A stretch of DNA of 64,000 bases from the NCBI RefSeq assembly GCF_007830065.1, contig NZ_VLKK01000001.1, forward strand, positions 62,001 to 126,000. Direction: 5' to 3'. This document shows positions 9,727 to 19,043 of the stretch, one piece after another. Positions within the stretch are counted from its first letter, which is position 1, and every line of letters starts with the position of its first letter. Position numbers and translations under genes: made by a program. The notes below the pieces were generated by a model, which made no database searches, was not told where the DNA came from, and worked only from the letters and a program-made list of their open reading frames with translations. Origin of the DNA: Sphingobium wenxiniae (GTDB lineage: Bacteria > Pseudomonadota > Alphaproteobacteria > Sphingomonadales > Sphingomonadaceae).

Positions 9727-9742
9727 ATAAAGTTTTCTTTAT
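9727..9742. promoter_or_regulatory. Perfect palindrome upstream of ahcY (candidate operator)
   Basis: The sequence ATAAAG-TTTT-CTTTAT is a perfect 6-bp inverted repeat with a 4-nt spacer, AT-rich in a GC-rich background. It sits between ahcY and the downstream end of yqgE, about 100 nt upstream of the ahcY TTG. A repressor such as the SAH-responsive ArsR-family protein SahR, or another methionine-cycle regulator, could bind here. The regulator identity is inference. Confidence 0.5.
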
Positions 9743-9753
9743 GTAGGGACGTT

Positions 9754-10314
9754 TCAGGCAGACCCCGCGCCGCACACCAGATGGGATGCGTCGATCCCCG
9801 CCGCCGCGAAACTGGCGGACCATCGCTTCTCCGCCGGGGTTTCGAACAGGATATCCGGATCGCCATCGGCGAGGAACCAGCTATCGCCGGTCATTTCCTT
9901 CTCCAACTGGCCCGCCGTCCAGCCCGCATAGCCCAGCGCCACCAGATAGCGGCTCGGCCCTGTTCCCGCGGCGATGGCCTTCAATATGTCGAGCGAGCCG
10001 GACAGGCCCCATTTGCGCCCGACCTGGATCATTTCCTGCCCCGCCCAATCGAGCGAATGGAGCACAAAGCCCCGGCGCGGTTCGATGGGGCCGCCGCGCA
10101 GCACGCGCCGATCCGGCACGCCCGACGCGTCTATATCGAAACTTTCGAGAAGATCGCGCAGGCCGACCCCTTCCATCTCTTCCTCCACCGCAATGCCCAG
10201 CGCGCCATTCTCATCGTGAACGCACAGCGCGATGACGGAATGGTCGAACCGGCTATCCGTCATTGCGGGCAGGGCCAGCAGGAATTGCCCGCCATAGAAA
10301 CGCACATCATACAT
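9754..10314 (-). CDS. YqgE/AlgH family protein (UPF0301)
   Basis: A protein of 186 aa of the YqgE/AlgH family, whose biochemical role is not firmly known (Pseudomonas AlgH was linked to alginate and redox regulation). Signatures are GGQFLLALPAM at the start, SVIALCVHDENGALGIAV, VLRGGPIEP and the C-terminal LVALGYAGWTAGQLEKE. The length is normal. It ends just before the ahcY promoter region, reads in the same direction, and is divergent from the peroxiredoxin gene, with about 170 nt between their starts. Confidence 0.9.
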   Translation of the reverse strand: MYDVRFYGGQFLLALPAMTDSRFDHSVIALCVHDENGALGIAVEEEMEGVGLRDLLESFDIDASGVPDRRVLRGGPIEPRRGFVLHSLDWAGQEMIQVGRKWGLSGSLDILKAIAAGTGPSRYLVALGYAGWTAGQLEKEMTGDSWFLADGDPDILFETPAEKRWSASFAAAGIDASHLVCGAGSA

Positions 10315-10481
10315 GAGTCGACTATACCCACTGTTTCCCCGCCGCCAAAGGCCCTTCGTCCCGGCTTAAAGGCGACGCGCCCGAAAGGACGCGCGCCGCC
10401 GGTCCCCCTCGACAGGGAGGCCCTTGACATGGAGGGCGCCAGCGCCGACCTCCCACTTTTCACGGGCCAGGAGAAAACGGC

Positions 10482-10964
10482 ATGACCATAGCAAAAGGCG
10501 ATCGCCTTCCCGCCGCGACATTCGCGAAGATCACGGAAAACGGGCCGGAACAGGTCAATTCCGACACCTTTTTCGCGGGCAGGACCGTGGCGCTGTTTTC
10601 CGTGCCCGGCGCGTTCACCCCGACCTGCTCCGCCAAGCATCTCCCCGGTTTCATCGAAAAGGCCGACGCGTTGAAGCAGAAAGGCGTCGATGAAATCGCC
10701 TGCACCGCCGTCAACGACGCTTTCGTCATGGACGCATGGGGCAAGTCGGCCGGCGCGCAGGGCAAGGTCACGATGCTGGCCGACGGCAATGGCGATTTCG
10801 CGAAGGCGGTGGGCCTTGTCATGGACGGCAGCAAATTCGGCATGGGCACGCGCGGCCAGCGCTTTTCGATGATCGTCAAGGATGGCGTCGTGCAGGAGCT
10901 GAATGTGGAATCCCCCGGAGATTTCAAGGTTTCATCCGCCGAACATATGCTCGGACAGCTTTGA
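10482..10964 (+). CDS. Peroxiredoxin, Prx5/AhpE-like redoxin
   Basis: A thiol peroxidase of 160 aa that reduces hydrogen peroxide and organic hydroperoxides. The active-site segment is VPGAFTPTCSAKHLPGF with the peroxidatic Cys at position 49 in the T-x-x-C context. A second Cys at about position 74 (IACTAVND) matches the conserved extra Cys of the Prx5 group. The C-terminal GDFKVSSAEHMLGQL is family-like. The start lies 8 nt after a GGAGAAAA stretch. The neighbour amn begins 22 nt downstream, possibly co-transcribed. Glutathione or glutaredoxin is the usual reductant in this family (known, not seen here). Confidence 0.92.
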   Translation: MTIAKGDRLPAATFAKITENGPEQVNSDTFFAGRTVALFSVPGAFTPTCSAKHLPGFIEKADALKQKGVDEIACTAVNDAFVMDAWGKSAGAQGKVTMLADGNGDFAKAVGLVMDGSKFGMGTRGQRFSMIVKDGVVQELNVESPGDFKVSSAEHMLGQL

Positions 10965-10986
10965 TCCCTGCGGTAGATGACGGTCG

Positions 10987-12441
10987 ATGACACAAAGCAT
11001 TGGCAGCATCGCCGTCGCCCGCCTCGACGAAATCTACCGGAAATCGGTTGAGGATCTGCGCGGAGCCATGCGCCGCTATACCCTGGACGGGCGAGCGCCG
11101 CCCGCGCGGGACGGCGGAGCGACGCGGTTCTGCTATCCGGAACTGCGGATCATCCATCGCGGCGATGCCGATGCGCCGCCGCCGGGGCGGTCCTTCGCGC
11201 GCTTGTCGAAGCCGGGCCGTTACGTCACGACCGTCACCCGACCGGCCATGTTCGCGGCCTATCTGGCCGAACAGATCGACCTGCTGGTGCGCGACTATGG
11301 CGTGGAGGTGGAAACCGGCGCCAGCGACCAGCAGATCCCGTTCCCCTATGTGCTGGACGGTCTTGACACCAGCGCTCTGGACGGCATGCCCCCGACGGAA
11401 CTGGCGCGCCATTTCCCGGCGACGGAACTGGCCGAAATAGGCGACGAGATCGCGGACGGCCTCTTCGCGCCCGATGCGGAGGGCGACCGTCCGCTGGCCC
11501 TGTTCGACGGGTTGCGGACGGATTTCTCCCTTGCCCGCCTCAAACATTATACCGGCACGCCGCCCGAGCATGTCCAGCGCTACATCCTCTTCACCAACTA
11601 TCATCGCTATGTGGACGAATTCGTATCCTGGGCGTGCGAGGAAATGCAGCGGCCCGGCAGCCGCTTCACCGCCCTTTCGGGGGCGGGCGGCGTTTATGTG
11701 ACGCCGGAAACCGCCGAACCGGCGCGGATGATAGCCGACAGCGCATGGCGCAGGCACCAGATGCCCGCTTACCACCTGATCGCCCCGGACCGCAGCGGGA
11801 TAACGCTGGTCAATATCGGCGTCGGCCCATCCAACGCCAAGACGATCTGCGACCATCTCGCGGTCCTGCGGCCGGAAGCGTGGCTGATGATCGGCCATTG
11901 CGGCGGTTTGCGTCCCAGCCAGCGGATCGGCGACTATGTTCTGGCCCATGCCTATCTCCGCGACGATCATGTGCTGGACGCCATGCTGCCGCCCGAAATC
12001 CCGGTGCCCGCCATCGCGGAGGTGCAGGTCGCGCTGGCGAAAGCCGCCGAAGCCGTCCTGGGAAGCGGAAAGCCCGAAGATTTCAAGCGCCGGCTGCGCA
12101 CCGGCACGGTCGTGACCACGGACGACCGCAACTGGGAATTGCGCTATTCCCATTCCGCGCTGCGCTTCAGCCTTTCCCGGGCGGTCGGCATAGACATGGA
12201 ATCGGCCACCATCGCGGCGCAGGGCTATCGTTTCCGCGTGCCTTACGGGACGCTGCTATGCGTGTCCGACAAGCCTATCCATGGCGAGTTGAAACTGCCC
12301 GGCCAGGCCAACCGTTTCTATGAAGAGGCGATTGCAGGGCATCTGCGCGTCGGTCTGGAAACCTGCGAACTGCTGCGTCAGGAAGGGCCGAAACTGCACA
12401 GCCGCAAATTAAGGGCCTTTAACGAACCGCCCTTCCGCTGA
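10987..12441 (+). CDS. amn: AMP nucleosidase
   Basis: A cytoplasmic enzyme of 484 aa that hydrolyses AMP to adenine and ribose-5-phosphate and so adjusts adenylate pools. The N-terminal Amn domain is followed by a purine nucleoside phosphorylase-fold catalytic domain: VNIGVGPSNAKTICDH, MIGHCGGLRPSQRIGDYV and GIDMESATIAAQGYRFRVPY, with the catalytic-site ME-S motif. KPIHGELKLPGQANRFYEE near the C-terminus is highly typical of Amn. The length matches the E. coli enzyme (484 aa). It follows the peroxiredoxin on the same strand. Confidence 0.96.
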   Translation: MTQSIGSIAVARLDEIYRKSVEDLRGAMRRYTLDGRAPPARDGGATRFCYPELRIIHRGDADAPPPGRSFARLSKPGRYVTTVTRPAMFAAYLAEQIDLLVRDYGVEVETGASDQQIPFPYVLDGLDTSALDGMPPTELARHFPATELAEIGDEIADGLFAPDAEGDRPLALFDGLRTDFSLARLKHYTGTPPEHVQRYILFTNYHRYVDEFVSWACEEMQRPGSRFTALSGAGGVYVTPETAEPARMIADSAWRRHQMPAYHLIAPDRSGITLVNIGVGPSNAKTICDHLAVLRPEAWLMIGHCGGLRPSQRIGDYVLAHAYLRDDHVLDAMLPPEIPVPAIAEVQVALAKAAEAVLGSGKPEDFKRRLRTGTVVTTDDRNWELRYSHSALRFSLSRAVGIDMESATIAAQGYRFRVPYGTLLCVSDKPIHGELKLPGQANRFYEEAIAGHLRVGLETCELLRQEGPKLHSRKLRAFNEPPFR

Positions 12442-12453
12442 TCGGGCCATGGC

Positions 12454-13602
12454 CTAAGCGGCGGCGCGCCAGATGCTGATCCGATCCTTGCCGTCCTTCT
12501 TGGCCCGGTAGAGCGCGCTATCGGCCCGCGCGACCATGTCGTCCAGGCATTCGTCATCCTCATGCAGGTCCGCGATCCCGAAGCTGGCGCGCAATTTCGC
12601 CCCGGGCGCCTGCGGCAATATCATGCAGCCGATTTCGGCGCGGATACGCTCCATGACGTCGGCGGCGGCGGCGGAATCGCTGTCCACCAGCAGCAATCCG
12701 AATTCATCGCCTCCCAGCCGCCCCACGATATCGCCCCGCCGGATCGCGGCCGTCACCAGCCGGGCAAAGCCGCGCAAGGCCGCGTCGCCCGCGATATGGC
12801 CGTAACTGTCGTTCAGCACCTTGAAACCGTCCAGATCGCAAATGACGAGGGCCAGCGGACGGTCATGCCGCTTGGCGTTGGCGATGGCGCGGACGGCCGC
12901 TTCTTCCAGGCCCAGCCGGTTGAGCGCATCGGTCAGGACGTCGCGCTGCATCCTGCGCCGCAATTCATGGGCCAGATCGCCCGCGACGACCAGAACGGCC
13001 GAAACGCAGGTGCCCACATAGATCGACGGCAGGCCGAGCGCCATGATCGCCCGATAGCTGTCCATGCCTTCGCGCGGTCCTCCCCAGTTCAATGCCGCGC
13101 TCACCACCAGGCATCCTTCAAAGACGGCGAACAGCAGCAACAGCGAAAAGAACGCCAGCTCGGGCGCGCTGAAGCGCCGGCCGCGCGGCCAGAGCGACAG
13201 GGCCGAACTCAGCATCAATATGCCCGCATATCCCGGGATCGCGATGCCCTGAAGCGGCGCATTCTTTGTAAGAGCCGCATGGAAGCCCGCAATGGCGCAC
13301 GGGATGCCTACCATGAGCAGCCCGGCCCAGCGAACCGTTCTCCCCGCGCGCTGGCGCACGCCGATCAGGGTGAAGGTCGCGCTGGTCATGATCGCCAGCG
13401 CCGCCATGCCGATCAGGAATGGACTGCCGAAAAACAGTCCCGCGCCGTTCAGCGCCCATTGGACGACCGATATGCCATAGGCGATCATCCAGCTCAGCAC
13501 ATGACGCCGCCGCCCGAATTGCGCCCATGCGATACCCATTGCGATCGCCATGATCGCACTGGTGAAGAAAAGCAGGGCAAGGATAATGGCGGCCGAGTTC
13601 AC
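12454..13602 (-). CDS. Membrane-bound diguanylate cyclase (GGDEF)
   Basis: A protein of 382 aa that should make cyclic di-GMP. The N-terminal ~210 residues hold about six hydrophobic helices (MASE-like sensor region). A GGDEF domain follows, starting near DVLTDALNRLGL. The active-site motif is intact as GRLGGDEFGLLL (GGDEF at 297-301), and RRGD at 288-291 is a canonical RxxD inhibitory I-site five residues upstream. The start is GTG, with no strong ribosome-binding site. It is convergent with amn, the stops being about 12 nt apart. The signal sensed is unknown. Confidence 0.92.
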   Translation of the reverse strand: MNSAAIILALLFFTSAIMAIAMGIAWAQFGRRRHVLSWMIAYGISVVQWALNGAGLFFGSPFLIGMAALAIMTSATFTLIGVRQRAGRTVRWAGLLMVGIPCAIAGFHAALTKNAPLQGIAIPGYAGILMLSSALSLWPRGRRFSAPELAFFSLLLLFAVFEGCLVVSAALNWGGPREGMDSYRAIMALGLPSIYVGTCVSAVLVVAGDLAHELRRRMQRDVLTDALNRLGLEEAAVRAIANAKRHDRPLALVICDLDGFKVLNDSYGHIAGDAALRGFARLVTAAIRRGDIVGRLGGDEFGLLLVDSDSAAAADVMERIRAEIGCMILPQAPGAKLRASFGIADLHEDDECLDDMVARADSALYRAKKDGKDRISIWRAAA

Positions 13603-13634
13603 GGGACCGGCCTATTAATGCCTTTACTTCACGA

Positions 13635-15449
13635 TTACCAGCCGCAGGATTTGCCTTTATTCTGATCTTTCAACCATTTCTGCAACGGCGCGAAATAGGC
13701 GAGCATCGCCTTGCCCGACATATCGCGCTGGCCGGTGAATGCCTGCAACGCATCGGGCCACGGCTTTGACGCGCCCATTTCAAGCATGGCGTCAAGTTTC
13801 CGCCCTACCGCCTTGTTTCCATAGAAGGAACAGCGGTGCAGCGGCCCCTTCCATCCCGCCTGCCTGCACGCGGCTTCGAAGAACTGGAATTGCAGCACCC
13901 GCGCCAGGAAATAGCGCGTATAGGGTGTATTTCCGGGGATATGAAATTTGGCCCCGGCATCGAATTTCGTTTCATCGCGGGACACCGGCGGGACGATGCC
14001 CTGATATTGCCGCCGCAGGCCGTCCCACGCCTGTTCATAGCGGCTTTCCGGGATCGACCCGTCGAACACGCCCCAGCGCCATTTGTCGATCAGCAGGCCA
14101 AAGGGCAGGAACGCCACCTTGTCCATCGCCTGCCGCAGCAGCAGGCCCATATCCTTGTCCGCGCCCGGCACCTTCGCGGGGTCCAGCAGCCCGATCTTCA
14201 CCAGATAATCGGGCGTGATCGACAGCGCGACGAAATCCCCGATCGCCTCGTGGAATCCGTCATTGGCCCCGTCCAGATACAGATAGGGATGGTTCTGATA
14301 GGCCCGCTGGTAATAATTATGGCCCAGCTCATGATGGATGGTCACGAAGTCGTCGCTGTTGACCTTCGTGCACATCTTGATGCGGATATCGTCCTTGTTG
14401 TCGAGGTCCCAGGCCGACGCATGACAAACGACGTCGCGATCCCGCGGCTTCACGATCTGCGAGCGGTCCCAGAATGTCTGCGGCAGCGGCGTGAAGCCCA
14501 GCGAACTGTAGAAGCCTTCCCCGGCCTTCACCATCTTGACCGGGTCATATCCCCTCGCCGTCAGCAGGTCGCCGATGTCATAGCCAAGGTCGCCGACACC
14601 CTGGGGCGCGACGATATCGTAGATATTGCCCCATTCCTGCGCCCACATATTGCCCAGCAGGTCCGCGCGGATCGGTCCTTTGTCCGGCTGGACCGCATCG
14701 CCATATTTCTCGTTGAGCTTGGTGCGGGTATAGCAATGCAGTTCGTCATAGAGCGGCTTCACCTCCGCCCAGATCCGGTCGGTCAGCGTGGCGAAGTCGT
14801 CGGCGGGCATGTCATAGCGGGACCGCCACATCGCGCCTGTATCGGCAAAGCCCAATTCCTTCGCGCCCGCATTGGCGATGGATACCAGCCTGCTGTAATC
14901 CTTCCGCATCGGCGCGCCGACATTGTCGTGCCAGCTTACCCACATTTCCTTGAGTTCGTCGGGATTGCGGCTGGTGCCCATGGCTGCTTCGATATCGCTG
15001 CCGTTGATCGGCTGGCCGCGCAGCGTCCCCTTGCCCCGACCATATTCCGATTGCAGCTTCGTGGACAGCGCGTTCAATTCATCCGCCGCGCCCGGCGTGG
15101 TCGACGCAGGGAGCGTCAGCGCCGTCCGCAGCATCAGCAGCCGCCGCTTCGTCTCCTCGCTCAGCCCCTTCGCTTCCGCGAACTTCGCGGCCTCCAGTGC
15201 GTAATCCACCGTCATGCGCGTGCGGATGGCCCCGAACCAGGCGGCCAGCGCGTCGCTGTCGTCATTGATGTAGGTGGCGTTGATCCAATCCGCCCGGTTC
15301 TGGATCAGCGACTGGTCGAACATCGCCTTTTCCGCCTTGTCGAGGAAGGCGTTGGCGTCGGCGGCCGAAGGCGCCGTTCCCTGTTGCGCCATGGCGGGGG
15401 AAACGACCAGTGCGGCCGCGAGCGCGGCCATCGAAGCAAGCATTTTCAT
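13635..15449 (-). CDS. M2-family metallopeptidase (ACE-like peptidyl-dipeptidase), secreted
   Basis: A zinc peptidase of 604 aa related to angiotensin-converting enzyme. A signal peptide (MKMLASMAALAAALVVSPAM, cut after AMA) sends it to the periplasm. The zinc site is IHHELGHNYYQ (HELGH at 373-377) with the downstream ligand in FHEAIGDFVAL (Glu401), the HExxH...EAxxD arrangement of clan MA(E) M2 peptidases. The length is normal for a single-domain bacterial ACE homologue. It probably releases C-terminal dipeptides from periplasmic peptides; the substrate is not determinable here. Confidence 0.93.
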   Translation of the reverse strand: MKMLASMAALAAALVVSPAMAQQGTAPSAADANAFLDKAEKAMFDQSLIQNRADWINATYINDDSDALAAWFGAIRTRMTVDYALEAAKFAEAKGLSEETKRRLLMLRTALTLPASTTPGAADELNALSTKLQSEYGRGKGTLRGQPINGSDIEAAMGTSRNPDELKEMWVSWHDNVGAPMRKDYSRLVSIANAGAKELGFADTGAMWRSRYDMPADDFATLTDRIWAEVKPLYDELHCYTRTKLNEKYGDAVQPDKGPIRADLLGNMWAQEWGNIYDIVAPQGVGDLGYDIGDLLTARGYDPVKMVKAGEGFYSSLGFTPLPQTFWDRSQIVKPRDRDVVCHASAWDLDNKDDIRIKMCTKVNSDDFVTIHHELGHNYYQRAYQNHPYLYLDGANDGFHEAIGDFVALSITPDYLVKIGLLDPAKVPGADKDMGLLLRQAMDKVAFLPFGLLIDKWRWGVFDGSIPESRYEQAWDGLRRQYQGIVPPVSRDETKFDAGAKFHIPGNTPYTRYFLARVLQFQFFEAACRQAGWKGPLHRCSFYGNKAVGRKLDAMLEMGASKPWPDALQAFTGQRDMSGKAMLAYFAPLQKWLKDQNKGKSCGW

Positions 15450-15508
15450 GGAAACAGCCCCTTGCAGATGTCTCTATGGGGCCAGAGTGACTTAGGGCAG
15501 CGATACAG

Positions 15509-16270
15509 TCAAGCGGAGAGGAAGTCCGCCATGGCCTGCCCCAGTTCCTTGCGCGTGACGGCGTTCATATGGTTGCCGGGGATTTCGATATAGCGTCCGT
15601 CCGCCAGCGCGTCGGCCAGGTCGCGCGCGATGCCGTTATCCTGATCCTCGCTGCCGCAGATGACGGCGGCGGGCTGTGCAATGGCGGCCACCTCCTCCCG
15701 CGCCGTGTCCACGAACGTCTCCAATATATGCAGCAGCGCGACCGGATCGCCCTTGGTCGTCTTGAGGAAGGCTTCGGTCATCCATTCGGACGTGCCCCGC
15801 TCGAACGTGCCCGGGTTGGTCAGCACATTGCGGTAATAGCCGCCCTTGCCATGGGTATCGACCAGCCCTGCCAGGCCCATGCCCGCCACGATCAGGCGGC
15901 GCGGCGCTGCCCCGTTCACGACCATGCGGACCGCCGTGCGCGCGCCCAGCGAATAGCCCCCCAGATCATAGTCCGTCAGCCCCATCCGCTCGACCAGCGC
16001 AAAGCCGTCCCGCATCAGCGCATCGGGCGGATAGGCGGCGACGTCATGCGGCTTCCCGCTTTCGCCATGGCCCCGCAGGTCCGGCATGATGACGCGAAAG
16101 CCTTGCTCCGCCAGCTTCGCCGCATGACCGTAGCGTATCCAATTGGTATAGGCGTTGGAAAAATAGCCGTGGATCAGCACCACGTCCCGCCCCTCGCCCA
16201 TCACATGCACCGCGATGGGCAGGCCGTCGAAACCCTCGATCTCCAGCATTTGGATATGCGGTCCGCTCAC
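15509..16270 (-). CDS. Alpha/beta-fold hydrolase
   Basis: A hydrolase of 253 aa. It shows the oxyanion segment VVLIHGYFSNAY, the conserved MPDLRGHGESGKP, a nucleophile elbow GGYSLGARTAVR (Ser in G-Y-S-L-G), and late acid and His candidates (CGSEDQDNG and IPGNHMNAV). The substrate is unknown; esterase or haloperoxidase-like relatives are common. The start is GTG, about 7 nt after AAGGA; a later ATG (MLEIEGFDG) is possible. It follows hslU on the same strand by 32 nt and may share its message. Confidence 0.88.
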   Translation of the reverse strand: MSGPHIQMLEIEGFDGLPIAVHVMGEGRDVVLIHGYFSNAYTNWIRYGHAAKLAEQGFRVIMPDLRGHGESGKPHDVAAYPPDALMRDGFALVERMGLTDYDLGGYSLGARTAVRMVVNGAAPRRLIVAGMGLAGLVDTHGKGGYYRNVLTNPGTFERGTSEWMTEAFLKTTKGDPVALLHILETFVDTAREEVAAIAQPAAVICGSEDQDNGIARDLADALADGRYIEIPGNHMNAVTRKELGQAMADFLSA

Positions 16271-16302
16271 ATTGTCATCCTTCCGCGTGGCCGTGAGGTT
16301 CC

Positions 16303-17604
16303 TTACAGCACATATTTGCTCAGGTCCGTATCCCGCGCGATGCTGCTGAGCTGCCCCTCGACATAGGCCTGGTTGACGACCAGCGTCTCGCCCCGCCGGT
16401 CCTCCGCCTCGAAGCTCACATCTTCCAGCAGCTTCTCCATGACGGTCTGGAGCCTGCGCGCGCCGATATTCTCGACCTCGCTGTTCACCTCCGCCGCGAT
16501 GCGCGCGATGGCGCGGATGCCGTCCGGCGTCAGGTCGATGGTCACGCCCTCGGTCGCCAGCAAGGCGCGATATTGCGTGGCAAGGCTCGCCTTGGTGTCG
16601 GACAGGATCGCCACGAAGTCATCCTCGGTCAACGCCTGCAACTCGACGCGGATCGGCAGGCGGCCCTGCAATTCCGGCAGCAGGTCGCTGGGCTTGGCCA
16701 CATGAAACGCCCCTGACGCGATAAACAGGATATGATCGGTCTTGAGCGGCCCATATTTGGTCGAAACCGTGGTCCCCTCGATCAGCGGCAGCAGGTCGCG
16801 CTGCACGCCCTCGCGGCTCACCGATCCGCCGCGCACGTCGCTGACGGCGATCTTGTCGATCTCGTCCAGGAAGACGATGCCGTTCTGCTCCGCGCTGGCG
16901 ATGGCGACGCGCGCCACATCGTCCTGGTCCAGCCGCTTGTCCTGCTCTTCCTCGACCAGCTTGTCCCAGGCTTCGGCGACGCGCATCTTGCGCCGCTTCT
17001 TCTGCTGCTGGCCGAACGCCTTGGACATCATGTCGGACAGGTTGATCATGCCGATCTGCCCGCCCATGCCGGGGATTTCCATCGGCATGGAGGGGCTGTC
17101 GGCGACTTCCACCTCGACCTCCACCTCGTTCATCTGGTCGCCTTCGATCCGCTGGCGGAAGGACAGGCGCGTCGCCTCGCTCGCTTCCTTGCCGGTGAGG
17201 GCATCGAGCAGCCGCTGCATCGCGGCCTCCGAAGCCGCCTCCCGCACCGCCTCGCGCCTGCGGTCGCGTTCCAGCCGCACGGCTTCCTCGACCAGATCGC
17301 GCACGATCTGCTCCACGTCGCGGCCGACATAGCCGACCTCGGTGAACTTGGTCGCCTCCACCTTCACGAAGGGCGCGTCGGCCAGCTTCGCGAGGCGGCG
17401 GCTGATCTCCGTCTTGCCGCAGCCGGTGGGGCCGATCATCAGGATATTCTTGGGCGTCACCTCGTCGCGCAGCTCGGCGGACAGGCGCTGCCGCCGCCAG
17501 CGGTTGCGCAGCGCCACCGCGACCGCGCGCTTGGCGTCCGCCTGCCCGATGATATGCGCGTCGAGCGCGGAAACAATGGCTTTGGGGGTCAGGTTGTCGT
17601 TCAT
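16303..17604 (-). CDS. hslU: HslU, AAA+ unfoldase of the HslUV (ClpYQ) protease
   Basis: The ATPase ring of 433 aa that recognises, unfolds and threads substrates into HslV. Walker A GPTGCGKT sits at residues 58-65. The pore loop GYVGRDVE, Walker B-like [12 protein letters not shown] and the C-terminal tail DLSKYVL that docks into HslV are all visible. The I domain is marked by a long acidic stretch ([14 protein letters not shown]) and [11 protein letters not shown]. The gene follows hslV by 44 nt on the same strand, the standard alphaproteobacterial order. Confidence 0.97.
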   Translation of the reverse strand: MNDNLTPKAIVSALDAHIIGQADAKRAVAVALRNRWRRQRLSAELRDEVTPKNILMIGPTGCGKTEISRRLAKLADAPFVKVEATKFTEVGYVGRDVEQIVRDLVEEAVRLERDRRREAVREAASEAAMQRLLDALTGKEASEATRLSFRQRIEGDQMNEVEVEVEVADSPSMPMEIPGMGGQIGMINLSDMMSKAFGQQQKKRRKMRVAEAWDKLVEEEQDKRLDQDDVARVAIASAEQNGIVFLDEIDKIAVSDVRGGSVSREGVQRDLLPLIEGTTVSTKYGPLKTDHILFIASGAFHVAKPSDLLPELQGRLPIRVELQALTEDDFVAILSDTKASLATQYRALLATEGVTIDLTPDGIRAIARIAAEVNSEVENIGARRLQTVMEKLLEDVSFEAEDRRGETLVVNQAYVEGQLSSIARDTDLSKYVL

Positions 17605-17648
17605 GATCGTGTCTTGAAATCCGCAGGAAAGAAGCAGGAAGGCAAGCG

Positions 17649-18215
17649 TCAGGCCGCGCTCGCCAGTTCCTCGATGGTCAGTTGATCGTTGGTGTAGACG
17701 CAGATGTCCGCCGCCACCGCCATCGCCTTGCGCGCGATGACCTCGGCATCCTCTTCATAGTCCACCAGCGCCCGCGCCGCCGCCAGGGCGAAATTCCCCC
17801 CCGATCCGATCGCGGCCACGCCGTTCAGCGGCTCCAGCACATCGCCATTGCCCGTCAGGATCAGCGTCACGTCCTTGTCCGCGACGATCATCATCGCTTC
17901 CAGATTGCGCAGATATTTGTCCGTCCGCCAATCCTTCGCCAGTTCGACGGCGGCGCGCATGAGCTGGCCGCTATGCCGCTCCAGCTTGCCCTCCAATCGC
18001 TCGAACAGGGTGAAGGCATCCGCCGTCGCCCCGGCAAAGCCGCCGATCACCGACCCGTCATGCAGGCGGCGGACCTTGCGGGCATTGGGCTTCATCACCG
18101 TCTGGCCCATGGAAACCTGCCCGTCGCCGGCGACGACGACTTTCCCGTTCTTGCGTACCGACATGATGGTGGTGCCATGCCAGACCGGCATGGCGTTGCT
18201 GCGTTGGTCGTTCAT
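17649..18215 (-). CDS. hslV: HslV, threonine peptidase of the HslUV protease
   Basis: A proteasome-like peptidase of 188 aa forming the chamber partnered by HslU. The mature protein should begin at the Thr in [16 protein letters not shown], so about 14 residues form a propeptide, usual for alphaproteobacterial Hsl[14 protein letters not shown] and [14 protein letters not shown] (with the active-site region) are clear. The start [14 protein letters not shown] was chosen; a later Met eight residues on would also work. A longer in-frame upstream start is less likely. It is probably heat-inducible, by family. Confidence 0.95.
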   Translation of the reverse strand: MNDQRSNAMPVWHGTTIMSVRKNGKVVVAGDGQVSMGQTVMKPNARKVRRLHDGSVIGGFAGATADAFTLFERLEGKLERHSGQLMRAAVELAKDWRTDKYLRNLEAMMIVADKDVTLILTGNGDVLEPLNGVAAIGSGGNFALAAARALVDYEEDAEVIARKAMAVAADICVYTNDQLTIEELASAA

Positions 18216-18365
18216 GGCGCGGCATATGGGATGGAGAACGCGGCCATGCAAGCATTGCCCGGCGCTCGCCCAATTGTGTCATTTTGGAGACGATCCCCCG
18301 CGCGGCGCTGGAACAAGCCCCCCGACTCTGGCATTGTGCATCGCAATAACAGGGAAAGGACGTGC

Positions 18366-18554
18366 ATGTCCCTCAAGGCCAGGGCGCGCGAAAAGGTCGA
18401 GCGCGCGGGAATTTCCAACTATTCCTTCGACCAGGATGTGCTGGTGATGTGCGGCAACCGCTACACGGTCGAACCGTGCGACTGCGGGGAGCCGGAGTGC
18501 GATGGCGTCCGCCTGCTCAAGGACGCGCCCGTCGCCGGCCGCGTCCTCCAATAG
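18366..18554 (+). CDS. Small cysteine-rich protein of unknown function (62 aa)
   Basis: A very small basic-then-acidic protein. The N-terminus MSLKARAREKVERAGIS is helical and positively charged; the C-terminal half has four cysteines: MCGNRYTVEPCDCGEPECDG. The C-x-C-x4-C pattern plus the earlier Cys suggests a zinc or other metal knuckle. A GGAAAGG ribosome-binding site lies just upstream. It is divergent from hslV, with about 150 nt between their starts. I do not recognise the family; coding status rests on the ribosome-binding site, the normal composition and the compact Cys motif. Confidence 0.65.
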   Translation: MSLKARAREKVERAGISNYSFDQDVLVMCGNRYTVEPCDCGEPECDGVRLLKDAPVAGRVLQ

Positions 18555-18587
18555 ACTTGAGGGATGCTCCGGCATCCCCCGTCCGGG

Positions 18588-18716
18588 TCAGTTGATGGCC
18601 TTTTCACCGGCTCTGCCGACGGATTCGATATCCCGGCCTGCCCCCTTGACCGTATTGCAGGCAGCCAGGGTGGAAAGAAGAAGCCCCGCGATCACAAGGG
18701 CGGCGGTTTGACGCAT
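18588..18716 (-). CDS. Entericidin-type small lipoprotein
   Basis: A peptide of 42 aa with a lipoprotein signal: MRQTAALVIAGLLLSTLAAC, lipobox LAAC with the lipidated Cys at residue 20. The mature part NTVKGAGRDIESVGRAGEKA matches the entericidin A/B family (NTVxGxGxDI..xG). Entericidin B is a stress-induced bacteriolytic lipoprotein in E. coli and A its antidote; which role applies here is unknown. The frame is open further upstream but the preferred start is directly before the signal peptide, after an AAGGAG site. Confidence 0.85.
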   Translation of the reverse strand: MRQTAALVIAGLLLSTLAACNTVKGAGRDIESVGRAGEKAIN

Positions 18717-18851
18717 GGGATAAGCACTCCTTTTCGATAACGGGCCGACTATAGCGCGGAGACGCGCGGCGCATAAACCATTTTGTGCATCCGTCCCGCT
18801 CCCCTGCTTGACAGGCCGCGCGCCGGGTGCCAATGGCGCTCCTCCCTCAGC

Positions 18852-18926
18852 GGGCGCGTAGCTCAGCGGTAGAGCACACCCTTCACACGGGTGGGGTCAC
18901 AGGTTCAATCCCTGTCGCGCCCACCA
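18852..18926 (+). tRNA. tRNA-Val (anticodon CAC)
   Basis: A full cloverleaf can be drawn: acceptor GGGCGCG/CGCGCCC, D-arm with AGCTCAGCGGTAGAGC, anticodon stem CACCC/GGGTG around the loop TTCACAC (anticodon CAC), T-arm with GGTTCAATCC, discriminator A and an encoded CCA. A DPP-IV-like gene starts 118 nt downstream. No obvious integration scar was seen beside it. Confidence 0.96.
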
Positions 18927-19043
18927 TGGCCTTGGCGCCATGGCTGGAATAATATGTCCCGGCATTGATCTTTTCATCCAAGGCACGCTAATCCTGCGGC
19001 CCGATCCGGCGTTTCCGCGAAACGCCGAGGCGAAAGGACGACG

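Noticed and set aside
9626-9753. SAM or SAH riboswitch in the ahcY leader
   Set aside because: I found no conserved SAH-riboswitch core or pseudoknot; the palindrome explains the AT-rich part better.
12410-12424. CtrA-like box TTAA-N6-TTAA at the end of amn
   Set aside because: The spacing is 6 rather than 7 and it lies inside a coding end with no promoter needed nearby.
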